Below are positions 36,026 to 45,435 of a stretch of DNA of 64,000 bases, piece by piece; the stretch's first letter is position 1, and every line of letters begins with the position of its first letter. A program made the translations under genes and the position numbers. Origin of the DNA: Desulfosporosinus hippei DSM 8344 (GTDB taxonomy: Bacteria > Bacillota > Desulfitobacteriia > Desulfitobacteriales > Desulfitobacteriaceae); assembly GCF_900100785.1 (NCBI RefSeq), contig NZ_FNCP01000001.1:1-64000 (forward strand), in the 5' to 3' direction. The notes under the pieces were generated by a model, which was not told the DNA's origin, did no database searches, and worked only from the letters and a program-made list of their open reading frames with translations.

Positions 36026-37572
36026 TAGAACAACCCTCCAATCTTCGCCTGACTCACCGTCTCAAGTACCTTGGCAAGGCCTGAAGAGGTAACTCCGCTA
36101 TCGATCATACCCAGCAGAACATTCGGGAATATTCCTGCAAAGAAGATCACGAACCCGAATATCACTAGTGGTACTAGTTCCGGGCCTCGAATGTCTGTTA
36201 AATGATCCCATTCCGCACGGCGCGGCCCAAAGAGTACGTTAGCAATCGTCCGTAAGATGTATACGGCGGTGAAGATAATCCCGGCAATGCCCAGGATTGC
36301 GTGTACGGGTAGAACGTTAATAACTCCCATGAATATTGTAAACTCTGTGATGAAATTTACAGTTCCCGGTAATCCCAGGGAGGCCATACCGGCAATCATG
36401 AACCCAATTGCTAAGCGTGGCATCTGATGAGCCAGTCCACCCAGATCGGCAATATTACGAGTATGGGTCTTCTCGTAAATAAACCCTATCATGGAAAAGA
36501 ACAGTGCTGCCATAACACCATGGGCAAACATCATGCCCACTGCTCCTGTTGCTGCTGTGGGGTTCAAGGCTGCAACAGCGATGATAACATATCCCATATG
36601 ACTCACGGATGAATATCCGACAACATACTTGAGATCCTTTTGGGCTAAAGCGATGAAGGCCGCATACAGCACGCTGATTACCGCTAAGGTTGCAATATAA
36701 GGTGCCCAAAAGCTTGCTCCAACAGGAAGGACATAAATCCCTAAACGGATTAAACCATAGCCTCCGATTTTCTTCAGAACCCCTGCGTGAATCATACTAA
36801 CAGCAGTAGGTGCTCCGGCATAACCGTCAGGTGACCAGGAGTGGAAAGGAAACATGGAGATTAGTGAGCCAAAACCAACAATCATTAAAGCAAAGGCAAC
36901 CTTTTGAAAGGCCGGACTGTAGAGATCTTGCCTAGCTGACAGTTGGTCAAACATAAAGGTTGGATTACCGTTAGCCCCAGCTGCCAAGTAAAGAGCCACC
37001 ATTCCCACAAGCAGGAAGGCAGATCCAATTAACAAGTAAATGGTTAACTTCATGGCAGCGTATTCCTTAGTAACCCGCTTCGTACTTCCCCAAATGATAA
37101 CCATGATATAAATTGGAATAACCACAATTTCATAGAAAAGGAAGAAGATAAACAGGTCGCGGGCAATGAAAGTTCCCATTACTCCGGCAATAAGAATGAG
37201 CAACAGCACGAAAAATTCTTTAACACGCTTATCGATATTCCAAGAAGCGTAGATGGAAGCGAAACCAATGAGGTTGGTTAAAAGAAGCATAGGCAAGCTT
37301 AAACCGTCAACCCCTAAGGCCAAGTTCACACCCAGATCCGGAACCCAGGGAATGGTTAGAGTGTACTGCATTCCACCCGGCTCCCATTGATAGTTTAAGA
37401 AGGCGTAAAGAGAGAGCACTAAAGATACTAACATTCCCATGGCCGCTATAATTTTGATCGTTTTTGTTTCTTCCTTGGGCAGGAAAACAATCAACAGCAT
37501 TGCAGCTAATGGTGCGAGCAGAGTGAAGGGCAGAAGCATCGACATTGAACTCACTGTTGGTAGAGCAGTCAT
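36025..37572 (-). CDS. nuoM: NADH-quinone oxidoreductase subunit M
   Basis: 515 aa polytopic antiporter-like subunit. The signatures are FFLFYEIVVIPIYIMV (the functional Glu in helix 5), FPFHSWSPDGYAGAPTAVSM and DLKYVVGYSSVSHMGYVI. It overlaps the nuoL stop by one base (TAATG) and the nuoN start at its other end, a sign of tight translational coupling. It acts in proton translocation in the membrane arm. Confidence 0.96.
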   Translation of the reverse strand: MTALPTVSSMSMLLPFTLLAPLAAMLLIVFLPKEETKTIKIIAAMGMLVSLVLSLYAFLNYQWEPGGMQYTLTIPWVPDLGVNLALGVDGLSLPMLLLTNLIGFASIYASWNIDKRVKEFFVLLLILIAGVMGTFIARDLFIFFLFYEIVVIPIYIMVIIWGSTKRVTKEYAAMKLTIYLLIGSAFLLVGMVALYLAAGANGNPTFMFDQLSARQDLYSPAFQKVAFALMIVGFGSLISMFPFHSWSPDGYAGAPTAVSMIHAGVLKKIGGYGLIRLGIYVLPVGASFWAPYIATLAVISVLYAAFIALAQKDLKYVVGYSSVSHMGYVIIAVAALNPTAATGAVGMMFAHGVMAALFFSMIGFIYEKTHTRNIADLGGLAHQMPRLAIGFMIAGMASLGLPGTVNFITEFTIFMGVINVLPVHAILGIAGIIFTAVYILRTIANVLFGPRRAEWDHLTDIRGPELVPLVIFGFVIFFAGIFPNVLLGMIDSGVTSSGLAKVLETVSQAKIGGLF

Positions 37573-39518
37573 TATTTCACACCTCCTAGCGTCGCTAAGG
37601 GGTTAAGCGCCGACAGTTGACCTTCCCCAAAGGCGAAGACCATGAATATGATCACTACTGCAAAGAAGAACACCATAGCGTAGGTTTGTAGTTGTCCTGT
37701 ATTTGTTCGACGAAGGACTCTACCACTGCCGCGAGTAATTAGAGCAAGTCCATTGACAACTCCATCAACGATATAGATATCAAACCAGTACAAGATCTTA
37801 GCCAGACCATCCATGATGTGATGAATCAACCAAAGATATAACTCATCGACATAATATTTGTTTTTGAGCAGCTTATAGATTCCAGAGTATTGAGCAGCCA
37901 CCTTCTCAGCCGAAATGGCTTTTTTGATATAGGTTGCGTAGGCCAAACCAATACCTAGAAGTCCAGCAACAACAGAAATTCCAGCTAAGCCCCAAGCAAT
38001 CGGTTCATGATGGAATGTTCCATAGTGGATATAGGAAGCAAAGTTATGCTCCGGTAAAGCCACAAATCCACCGAAAACACTGAAGAAAGCAAGAATCATC
38101 AAAGGAATTGTCATACTCCAAGGCGATTCGTGAGGATGGTTTTCCTTCTTCTCCGGCCCCATAAACACCACAAAGAACAGTCTGCTCATATAAAAGGCGG
38201 TTAAGAAAGCAGTGAACAGACCTACTCCATAGATAATCGGATGACCATTATGCAGGGCATGAGCTAAAATTTCATCCTTGGACCAGAATCCTGCAAAAGG
38301 TGGGACTCCAGAAATAGCTAAAACCCCTATAAAAAAGGTCGTTCCAGTGATAGGCATCTTTTTCCAAAGTCCGCCCATTTCCCAAATATCCTGCTTATGG
38401 TGCATAGCGTAAATAACGGAACCGGCACCTAAGAACATTAAGGCCTTAAAGAAGGCATGGGTCATCAGGTGAAACATAGATGCTGTCAGCGAACCGACTC
38501 CCAAGGCAAACATCATATAGCCAAGTTGACTTAAGGTTGAATAGGCCAATATACGTTTAATATCATCTTGAGCAATTGCAATTGATGCGGCAAAAATTGC
38601 TGTGAAAGCTCCCAAGCCTGCTATAAACTGCAAGGCCATGGGGTCTGCATGATCAAAGAGGAAAAACATTCGCGCTACTAAATAGACTCCAGCAACAACC
38701 ATGGTTGCAGCATGAATCAAAGCACTTACCGGTGTCGGGCCTTCCATGGCATCAGGAAGCCAGACATGAAGGGGAAACTGTCCGGACTTCCCAACCGGAC
38801 CCATAAAGACGAGAAAAGCCATGACAGTTACATACCCGGCTGTTCCAATGACTGCAACATCTTGGATATTTGTGTTCATCGCTACCGAAAGTGCAACAAA
38901 ATCAAGGGTGCCAAACTTTACATAGAGGAAAAGCATCCCCAAAAGCAAACCGAAATCTCCAACCCGGGTTGTAATGAAGGCTTTTTTTGCGGCTTCCCGT
39001 GCGGAAACTTTAAAGAACCAAAAACCTATCAGCAAGTAGGAACAGAGTCCCACTAGTTCCCAGAAAATAAAGAGCTGCAAGAGATTGGTGGCCAGCACCA
39101 TTCCCAGCATAGAGGATGCAAACAAGGATTGGTATGCATAGTAACGTGAAAAGCCTTCATCTCCATGCATATACCCTAGTGAATAGATCTGAACCATAGA
39201 TGCTACCAAGGTTACAACAAACAACATCATGGCGCTTAGAGGATCGACGATAGTTCCAAAATCGATCTGTAAACCCACAATATTTAGCCAATTCACATTT
39301 ACGATCGCAGGATGTTCCACAATTTTCTCACCCGACTGAATCACACCTAGGCCAATAGCAACGGCCAGGCTCAATGAGGAGAGAATAGCGAGAATCGATA
39401 TTGTGGAAGATAGTCTTTTGGATCGTTTCGTGACAAAGGCGATGATTAGGAACGACAAGAAGGGCAAAAAAGGAATTAACCACGCCCACTGAAAGAGATC
39501 ATGCATTTCCTTGAACAC
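37572..39518 (-). CDS. nuoL: NADH-quinone oxidoreductase subunit L
   Basis: 648 aa, the largest antiporter-like subunit. The core motifs are FIFWELVGLCSYLLIGFWF, GKSGQFPLHVWLPDAMEGPT, PVSALIHAATMVVAGVYLVA and DIKRILAYSTLSQLGYM. A long C-terminal region with the lateral-helix extension (residues 520-648) follows. It lies 21 nt after nuoK. Confidence 0.97.
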   Translation of the reverse strand: MFKEMHDLFQWAWLIPFLPFLSFLIIAFVTKRSKRLSSTISILAILSSLSLAVAIGLGVIQSGEKIVEHPAIVNVNWLNIVGLQIDFGTIVDPLSAMMLFVVTLVASMVQIYSLGYMHGDEGFSRYYAYQSLFASSMLGMVLATNLLQLFIFWELVGLCSYLLIGFWFFKVSAREAAKKAFITTRVGDFGLLLGMLFLYVKFGTLDFVALSVAMNTNIQDVAVIGTAGYVTVMAFLVFMGPVGKSGQFPLHVWLPDAMEGPTPVSALIHAATMVVAGVYLVARMFFLFDHADPMALQFIAGLGAFTAIFAASIAIAQDDIKRILAYSTLSQLGYMMFALGVGSLTASMFHLMTHAFFKALMFLGAGSVIYAMHHKQDIWEMGGLWKKMPITGTTFFIGVLAISGVPPFAGFWSKDEILAHALHNGHPIIYGVGLFTAFLTAFYMSRLFFVVFMGPEKKENHPHESPWSMTIPLMILAFFSVFGGFVALPEHNFASYIHYGTFHHEPIAWGLAGISVVAGLLGIGLAYATYIKKAISAEKVAAQYSGIYKLLKNKYYVDELYLWLIHHIMDGLAKILYWFDIYIVDGVVNGLALITRGSGRVLRRTNTGQLQTYAMVFFFAVVIIFMVFAFGEGQLSALNPLATLGGVK

Positions 39519-39539
39519 CTACCTTCTCCATAGTCTCTC

Positions 39540-39881
39540 TTACCACTTCAACCAGTTTAAATCGTCTACGTCAGTCGATTGCCGGTTGCGATAAATAGTA
39601 ATAATCAATGCCAATCCTACGGCAACTTCAGCAGCTGCAACGACAATTACAAAAAGTGCCGCTACGTGTCCTGTCAGCAAATAGTTAACACCAATCTTTT
39701 CGTTCCAAATAAATCGATTGAAGGCAATAAAATTGATATTAACGGCATTTAGCATTAGCTCAATGGACATGAGAACAGCAATAATATTTCTCTTGGCAAA
39801 TACTCCGTACAGTCCGATACAAAAGAGCATAGCCCCAACCAAGAGGTAGGTCGAAAGCCCAACACTAAAATTTCCTATCAT
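39540..39881 (-). CDS. nuoK: NADH-quinone oxidoreductase subunit K
   Basis: 113 aa, slightly longer than the usual 100. Three membrane helices carry the conserved Glu of [19 protein letters not shown] and a second Glu in [14 protein letters not shown]. The ATG overlaps the nuoJ stop (ATGA). Confidence 0.96.
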   Translation of the reverse strand: MIGNFSVGLSTYLLVGAMLFCIGLYGVFAKRNIIAVLMSIELMLNAVNINFIAFNRFIWNEKIGVNYLLTGHVAALFVIVVAAAEVAVGLALIITIYRNRQSTDVDDLNWLKW

Positions 39882-40387
39882 TTGCTCTCGTTCACTCCCT
39901 TCGCCAAGATCACAGCACCCACTAAAGCTACTGTAAGCAGTACGGCTGCTGCTTCAAAAGGAATCATATACCGAGTGAGCAAGAGGAGTGAAAAGTCCTC
40001 AGCTGATCCGCCGCTGGTCCAGGGTGCAGCCAAAACTCTCCAATCCGCATTTGTAAAAACTACTAACCCAATGACAACAAAGAGCAAGCCAGAAACCAAC
40101 GCTCCTGCAAACCAACTCTTGTTTTCAGTATTGCTCTCACAAATATCTCCACGCAAGGTCAACATCACTGCGAAGATGACCATAAGCGATACTGCTGCTG
40201 TGTAGATCAACAACTGAACAGCTGCCAGGAAATCTGCATTCATCAAGATATAAAGCACAGCCACTCCGGAAAAAGATAGAGCTAGATAAAGCGCGCTGTG
40301 CACAATGTTCTTGGAGGTGACAACCATCCAAGCCGCTGCAATCGATAGGATTGCAAAGATAAAGAAAACGATAGTGCCCATGCTCAC
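39878..40387 (-). CDS. nuoJ: NADH-quinone oxidoreductase subunit J
   Basis: 169 aa membrane subunit with five predicted helices. The conserved [22 protein letters not shown] (split here as [15 protein letters not shown] and [20 protein letters not shown]) includes the pi-bulge helix region. The ATG overlaps the nuoI stop (ATGA), and it overlaps nuoK at its own end in the same way. Confidence 0.95.
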   Translation of the reverse strand: MSMGTIVFFIFAILSIAAAWMVVTSKNIVHSALYLALSFSGVAVLYILMNADFLAAVQLLIYTAAVSLMVIFAVMLTLRGDICESNTENKSWFAGALVSGLLFVVIGLVVFTNADWRVLAAPWTSGGSAEDFSLLLLTRYMIPFEAAAVLLTVALVGAVILAKGVNESK

Positions 40388-40785
40388 TCCACCTTTCCTT
40401 TTCGTTCGGCGCGCTTAATCATATCCCATTGCATGTCTTCCGGCTCATATATTGCGTTTTCAAATTCTTGAGTCACTTTTAAAGCCTTAGTCGGACAAAC
40501 TTCAGCACACATACCACAGAACAAGCAACGACCTACGTCCATATGATAGGTCTTAAGAACTTTTTTATTGGCTTCATTCTTCTCGCTGGTCAATTTGATA
40601 ACTGAGTTAGGGCAAGCCATAGCGCACATATTGCAGGAAATGCACTTATCCTTTTCAAGCCCCATGGAACTACGCACCCGAATCGGAAGATTAGGCTTTT
40701 CCTCCGGGTAGAACTCAGTGATATTCGGACCGACCATGCGTTTGAAGGTGATGCCTAAACCTTGTAGTAAACCTTTACCAAACAC
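40384..40785 (-). CDS. nuoI: NADH-quinone oxidoreductase subunit I (2x[4Fe-4S])
   Basis: 133 aa ferredoxin-like subunit carrying clusters N6a and N6b. The ligands are C48, C51, C54 and C58 (CISCNMCAMACP) and C87, C90, C93 and C97 (CLFCGMCAEVCPT). Without NuoEFG in the operon, this subunit is the likely entry for electrons from ferredoxin or another partner. That is inference from similar 11-subunit complexes. Confidence 0.96.
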   Translation of the reverse strand: MFGKGLLQGLGITFKRMVGPNITEFYPEEKPNLPIRVRSSMGLEKDKCISCNMCAMACPNSVIKLTSEKNEANKKVLKTYHMDVGRCLFCGMCAEVCPTKALKVTQEFENAIYEPEDMQWDMIKRAERKGKVE

Positions 40786-40789
40786 TGTG

Positions 40790-41857
40790 TCACCCTCCCA
40801 TCACGAATCGATAGATGTAAATCCCCAGACCCGTTAACAAAATGTTTACTATTGAAAGCGGTAACAAAACCTTCCAAGCTAAATGCATCAAATGGTCAAT
40901 ACGAATTCTTGGGAAGGTCCAGCGAACCCACATCATGATGAAAATCATAACTCCAACTTTCATAAAGAACCAAACATAACCAGGTAAGAAACCAGGACCT
41001 TGCCAGCCGCCTAAAAAGACTGTCGCAGCAAGTGCTGACATGGCTGTCATGTTTCCGTATTCACCGAGGAAGAATAATCCCCAACGAAGTCCTGTGTACT
41101 CTGTAAACGGTCCGGCAACTACCTCCTGATCCGCTTCTACCAGGTCAAAGGGTGCTCTATTGAGCTCCGCCAAGCCAGCTATCATAAAAATAACAAAGGC
41201 TATGGGTTGAAGGACAATAAAAGGTATTGTGTCTTGGGCTTCTACGATAACCCCTAAATTAAAGGACTGAGTAATCATGACAACCCCTAGTAAAGAGAAG
41301 AGTAAAGGGATTTCATAACTGATCATTTGAGCTACTGCCCTCATACCCCCTAATAAGGAGTATTTGTTGTTGGAACCCCAACCGGCCATTAAGAAACATA
41401 GGGTTGAAATGGAGGAGATAGCTACAAAATAGAAAATTCCTAAGTCAATATCTATTGGCGCCATTCCTCTTCCATAAGGTATAACTGCCAAGGTCATCAT
41501 CGGGAGGCAGAAGATAATCATCGGCGCAATCTTAAAGATAAACTTATCGGCACCTGCCGGGGTAACATCTTCTTTACCCATGAGTTTTAATGCATCAGCT
41601 ATAGTCTGAAACCATCCCCGCGGACCGAGACGATTGGGCCCTGGCCTTTGTGAAGTCCAGCCTGCTACTTTACGTTCAAGTAAGATCAAAATTAAAGCAG
41701 CTAAGACAACAATAATAACCACAATGATAAAATTAATGACATTCATGGTTAAATTAGCCCAAACTGAGTGGGGATCCGCAAAAAGACCACGGATGAACTC
41801 CGCAATAATCAAAAACAGATTATTTAGAGTCTCCATCAGGTATTTTAGAGTCTCCAT
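40790..41857 (-). CDS. nuoH: NADH-quinone oxidoreductase subunit H
   Basis: 355 aa, eight-helix subunit that forms the quinone tunnel with NuoD and NuoB. The family signatures are [39 protein letters not shown] and [16 protein letters not shown]. The first 14 residues are a tandem duplication ([14 protein letters not shown], from a near-perfect 21-bp DNA repeat). The first ATG has the ribosome-binding site (GGGGAG, 6 nt), so both copies are translated. Confidence 0.97.
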   Translation of the reverse strand: METLKYLMETLNNLFLIIAEFIRGLFADPHSVWANLTMNVINFIIVVIIVVLAALILILLERKVAGWTSQRPGPNRLGPRGWFQTIADALKLMGKEDVTPAGADKFIFKIAPMIIFCLPMMTLAVIPYGRGMAPIDIDLGIFYFVAISSISTLCFLMAGWGSNNKYSLLGGMRAVAQMISYEIPLLFSLLGVVMITQSFNLGVIVEAQDTIPFIVLQPIAFVIFMIAGLAELNRAPFDLVEADQEVVAGPFTEYTGLRWGLFFLGEYGNMTAMSALAATVFLGGWQGPGFLPGYVWFFMKVGVMIFIMMWVRWTFPRIRIDHLMHLAWKVLLPLSIVNILLTGLGIYIYRFVMGG

Positions 41858-41882
41858 CTTATTCTCCCCTCATCGCAATTTA

Positions 41883-42986
41883 CTACTTATCAACTTCACC
41901 CAATACAGCATCCAGGGTGGCAAAAATAGCGACAACATCTTGAATTTTCCATCCTTTAGCTACTATCGGAAGCATCTGTAAGTTAATGAATGTAGCGGGT
42001 CTGATACGAAGTCGTGAAGGTTTGGTCGTTCCATCACTGACGATATAGAATCCTAGTTCCCCTTTAGGGTTTTCTACACGATGATATACTTCCCCAACAG
42101 GAGGTTTGATAACCTTAGGAACCTTGGCCATGATTGGACCGCCTGGAATATCACGCACTGCTTGCTTAATAATTTTTATACTTTCCACTATCTCATCCAT
42201 CCGAATTATGGTACGATCATAACTATCGCACCCTGTTCGAACCGGAACCTTAAAGTCAAACCGATCATAGATACTGTAAGGTTCTGCTTTTCGAACATCA
42301 AAATCTACACCCGAGGCTCGTAATACCGGACCGGTAATTGAAAGGTTTTCAGCCATTTCCTTGGTCAAGATACCAACATTCTTTAAGCGCCCCATGGCAA
42401 TTTCATTTCCGAAAAAGATGCCATAGTATTCTTCCAGCATCTCTGGGGTGTCATCTAGGAAGGATTGTAAGGCAGGCCAAAATTCTTCCGGTGGCTCTGC
42501 ACTCATTCCTCCGATTCTCATAATATTGACAGTCAAGCGACTTCCGGCAGTCATTTCGTACATATCGCAAATTCGTTCACGATCTCGGAAAGCATAAGAC
42601 CATGCTGACCACCCCGCCATATCGAGTGCTGTACTGGCTATACAGACTTGATGGCTGGCGATTCTGGCAAGTTCACCAAAAATTATCCGCAGATATTCTG
42701 CTCGTTCCGGAATTTCAACCCCCATGAGCTTTTCAACAGCTTGTACGTAAGCCCAGTTATTATGTGGAGAGGCCAAGTAATCCAAGCGATCCGTATATGG
42801 AATAAACTGAGAGTAGGTACGACTTTCAGCTAGTTTTTCCATTCCCCGATGCAAATACCCAAGTTTAGGATCAATATGAGTTACGGTTTCTCCTTCTAAA
42901 TGGACCACCATGCGGAACAAACCGTGCATACTCGGGTGCTGGGGGCCCATGTTTAATACAAGTTCTTGTGTTTTATCAATAGACAT
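41883..42986 (-). CDS. nuoD: NADH-quinone oxidoreductase subunit D
   Basis: 367 aa hydrophilic subunit derived from the [NiFe]-hydrogenase large subunit; it binds the quinone head group. The motifs are LNMGPQHPSMHGLFRMVVHL, GYLHRGMEKLAE and RIGGMSAEPPEEF, and the C-terminal part ends ATLDAVLGEVDK, which lacks the hydrogenase CxxC. It lies 11 nt after nuoC. NuoC and NuoD are separate proteins, not fused as in E. coli. Confidence 0.97.
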   Translation of the reverse strand: MSIDKTQELVLNMGPQHPSMHGLFRMVVHLEGETVTHIDPKLGYLHRGMEKLAESRTYSQFIPYTDRLDYLASPHNNWAYVQAVEKLMGVEIPERAEYLRIIFGELARIASHQVCIASTALDMAGWSAWSYAFRDRERICDMYEMTAGSRLTVNIMRIGGMSAEPPEEFWPALQSFLDDTPEMLEEYYGIFFGNEIAMGRLKNVGILTKEMAENLSITGPVLRASGVDFDVRKAEPYSIYDRFDFKVPVRTGCDSYDRTIIRMDEIVESIKIIKQAVRDIPGGPIMAKVPKVIKPPVGEVYHRVENPKGELGFYIVSDGTTKPSRLRIRPATFINLQMLPIVAKGWKIQDVVAIFATLDAVLGEVDK

Positions 42987-42997
42987 GACCTTACCCC

Positions 42998-43486
42998 CTA
43001 TTCCCCTTCTATTCGTGTACGCACTATATTTCGAACCTCAATTGGTTCAGTCACGTAGTCTTTACGCAATGGATATCCTTCGAAATCATCCCACATATAA
43101 ATTCGTTTCAAATTGGGATGACCTTTGAACTTTATGCCAAACATGTCATAAGCTTCTCGTTCCAGATAATTGGCACCCTCCCAAACATGAGTTGCAGAAT
43201 CAATCACCGGATTTTCACGATCCACTATCGCCTTTACGCGTAAAAGCTGTGGGCCATGGAGACTTGATAACTGGTAGACAACTTCAAAATGATCACCACA
43301 GTCAACTCCACATAAGTCGTGCAGAAAATCACATGGAACAAAGGGGAATTCTTTAGCCCCCCTTAATACTTCAATGATATAGGGCGCTTGGACTTTTAAC
43401 ACAAGTACCCCAAGACTTTCTTCGACCACACCATTAACCCGGGCGGCAAGTTCGTCTACATATCGGCTTAATTTTTTATTTTCCAT
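42998..43486 (-). CDS. nuoC: NADH-quinone oxidoreductase subunit C
   Basis: 162 aa peripheral subunit. The family region runs through [17 protein letters not shown] and the signature [20 protein letters not shown], then LRKDYVTEP. It overlaps the nuoB end by about 10 nt. Together with NuoB, NuoD and NuoI it forms the connecting part of the arm. Confidence 0.96.
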   Translation of the reverse strand: MENKKLSRYVDELAARVNGVVEESLGVLVLKVQAPYIIEVLRGAKEFPFVPCDFLHDLCGVDCGDHFEVVYQLSSLHGPQLLRVKAIVDRENPVIDSATHVWEGANYLEREAYDMFGIKFKGHPNLKRIYMWDDFEGYPLRKDYVTEPIEVRNIVRTRIEGE

Positions 43487-43997
43487 GTCTCATTAACCTC
43501 ACCTTAGCGGGATTTGAAACTTTATATTGCAGTTGCAAAAGCCCATAAATTAAGGATTCTGGCCTCGGAGGGCACCCGGGAATGTAAACATCTACCGGTA
43601 AAAACTTATCAACGCCTGCCAACATAGAGTAGGAATCTACAAAAGGTCCCCCTGCATTTGCACAGCTTCCCATAGCAATGACCCATTTTGGCTCAGGCAT
43701 CTGATCATAGATTCGTCTTAATAGTGGAGCCATCTTTCGGGTACAGGTTCCCGCTACAATCATGAGATCCGCTTGACGTGGTGAAGCACGGAAAACCTCA
43801 TAGCCAAAGCGTGAAATGTCATACCGAGGTCCACCAGTTGCCATCATTTCAATAGCACAGCAAGCCAAGCCCAAAGTAACCGGCCAGAAGGAATGGCCTC
43901 TTGCCCAGTTCAAGGCCTTGTCAATAGTTGTAACTAATACGTTTTTTTCCATTAATGTTTCTTCTTCACGAAGACGTTTCTCAGAGACTACATCCAC
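43476..43997 (-). CDS. nuoB: NADH-quinone oxidoreductase subunit B (cluster N2)
   Basis: About 173 aa. It holds the terminal [4Fe-4S] cluster N2; the ligands are the tandem Cys of [10 protein letters not shown], the Cys in MGSCANAGG and the Cys in PGCPPRPE. An extra Cys occurs in [10 protein letters not shown]. The start is taken as GTG 43997, seven nt after AAGGTG and overlapping the nuoA stop. An ATG at 43952 (MEKNVLVTT) is the alternative. The longer frame up to 44108 merely reads through nuoA and is unlikely. Confidence 0.93.
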   Translation of the reverse strand: MDVVSEKRLREEETLMEKNVLVTTIDKALNWARGHSFWPVTLGLACCAIEMMATGGPRYDISRFGYEVFRASPRQADLMIVAGTCTRKMAPLLRRIYDQMPEPKWVIAMGSCANAGGPFVDSYSMLAGVDKFLPVDVYIPGCPPRPESLIYGLLQLQYKVSNPAKVRLMRHGK

Positions 43998-44347
43998 TCT
44001 AGAGCACCTTCCTTCCATGCATACCAGAAACCAACTAAGAGGATAACAATAAAGATGAACATTTCTACAAAGGCAAATGTCCCCAGTTTTTGGAATGTTA
44101 AGGCCCAAGGATATAAGAAAATCGTTTCTACACTAAAAGCTGCAAAAACTAAGGCGTACATAAAATAATTGCTCTTAAACCCGAGCCACGTTTTTCCGAT
44201 GGTCTCGTTACCACATTCGTAAGTCGTTAACTTTTCTTTATGTGGTTTATTAGGTGCCAACAGTTTCGGCATAATCATCATAATTATCGAAACTGCAATC
44301 GCACCTACTAGAAACACACCTACTCCAGCGAAGTTATTATCAGGCAT
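43988..44347 (-). CDS. nuoA: NADH-quinone oxidoreductase subunit A
   Basis: 119 aa, three membrane helices with the conserved loop between the first two: [15 protein letters not shown] with YECG, the usual place of the quinone-site loop Cys. The second helix region is [19 protein letters not shown]. It is first in the operon nuoABCDHIJKLMN. A GGGAGGGAAG ribosome-binding site precedes it. Confidence 0.95.
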   Translation of the reverse strand: MPDNNFAGVGVFLVGAIAVSIIMMIMPKLLAPNKPHKEKLTTYECGNETIGKTWLGFKSNYFMYALVFAAFSVETIFLYPWALTFQKLGTFAFVEMFIFIVILLVGFWYAWKEGALEWM

Positions 44348-44402
44348 TTACTTCCCTCCCTTCATAAAAATTTCCGATTGCATGCTTCTATTAGCTAAGG
44401 AT

Positions 44403-44431
44403 ATTGTGCCACAACCATGGAATTAGGTCAA
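44403..44431 (-). promoter_or_regulatory. Candidate sigma-A promoter of the nuo operon
   Basis: TTGACC (44431-44426) and CACAAT (44408-44403) are 17 nt apart. They lie 56 nt before nuoA, directly after a long purine-rich tract. Confidence 0.45.
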
Positions 44432-44435
44432 TTTA

Positions 44436-44550
44436 ACAGTATTTTCTTTTCTTTCATTAATTTCTTTAATTTCTTTTGTTTCTTTACTTTCTTTTCCCTT
44501 TTTTTAGTTTCTTTTCTTAACTTTCCTAACTTTCTTTTCTTAGCTAATAG
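44436..44550 (-). other. Purine-rich low-complexity tract between rnhB and nuoA
   Basis: On the minus strand about 105 of 115 bases are A or G, built from irregular repeats of GAAA/AAAGAAA with a few T. It begins at the rnhB stop codon and ends at the nuo promoter. It is not coding and not a hairpin. Confidence 0.7.
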
Positions 44551-45322
44551 AAGTTTCCTGCTTCACCGGAGCAAAGCTTTTGCGGTGAAGCGGACAGGGC
44601 CCCAAGCGCTTTAGAACCTGCATGTGGTCACTGGTGCCATATCCTTTGTTTTTTGAAAAGGAGTATTCTGGATAGAGAGAATGGAGTTGAACCATTAACC
44701 GATCACGCGTCACTTTCGCTAAGATTGAAGCCGCGGCAATTGAAGCACTTATGCGGTCTCCACCTATGAGCGGAAGCTGGGGAATTTGCACGTCTGTAAG
44801 GTTCAATGCATCTATTAGTAAATGATGAGGGCGAATTGTTAAACCTTCGATGGCGCGTTTCATCGCTAATTTTGTTGCCTGTAATATGTTTAAAGCGTCA
44901 ATCTCAGCTGGTTCAGCGCTTCCGACAGCATAATCAATCGCCTGTTTTTGAATTTGAATAAAGAGCTTTTCACGTTTACTTTCTGTTAGCATTTTGGAGT
45001 CATTCAGTCCGGGTAGTTCAAACTTTGCCGGAAGTATACAAGCTCCGGCAACAACCGGGCCGGCGAGGGGCCCACGGCCAGCCTCATCCACACCTGCTAA
45101 CAACAAATAACCCTGCTTCCATAGTTTTTTCTCTTCAACGAGCAATTGCTGTATACGAGCTTGTTCTAGTTCTTGAACTTGCTGGAACTTAAGTAGTTTT
45201 TCAGCAAGCTTTCGAACCCCTTGACGCGGGTCGTTCTTACAAGCACATATCATACGAGGGGAAGGATCCTTATAGAGTGCTTCTTGAACTTCCCGAATAT
45301 TCATTTGGGATAACGGTTCCAC
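44540..45322 (-). CDS. rnhB: Ribonuclease HII
   Basis: Removes RNA from RNA-DNA hybrids and single ribonucleotides from DNA. 260 aa. The catalytic acidic residues lie in LLAGVDEAGRGPLAGPVVAG and HLLIDALNL, with the conserved DSKMLTESKREKLF between them. The N-terminal 70 residues add a helical, charged extension as in B. subtilis RnhB. It follows rbgA by 113 nt. Confidence 0.97.
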   Translation of the reverse strand: MEPLSQMNIREVQEALYKDPSPRMICACKNDPRQGVRKLAEKLLKFQQVQELEQARIQQLLVEEKKLWKQGYLLLAGVDEAGRGPLAGPVVAGACILPAKFELPGLNDSKMLTESKREKLFIQIQKQAIDYAVGSAEPAEIDALNILQATKLAMKRAIEGLTIRPHHLLIDALNLTDVQIPQLPLIGGDRISASIAAASILAKVTRDRLMVQLHSLYPEYSFSKNKGYGTSDHMQVLKRLGPCPLHRKSFAPVKQETSIS

Positions 45323-45435
45323 ACTTTTCTCCTCTTCTCTCCCTAAAAATTCAGTTCGACATGCAGAGACATTTCCCTTTATTTAGGTATCAGTCTTCAA
45401 TATACACATAATAATCTGAATATTTTGCAATAGTA

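Noticed and set aside
43998-44108. Longer NuoB with 37 extra residues
   Set aside because: The extension is nuoA read in another frame; AAGGTG before GTG 43997 gives a better start.
44560-44590. Terminator hairpin at the end of rnhB (CTTCACCG/CGGTGAAG)
   Set aside because: The inverted repeat lies inside the last codons of rnhB and is not followed by T residues on the minus strand.
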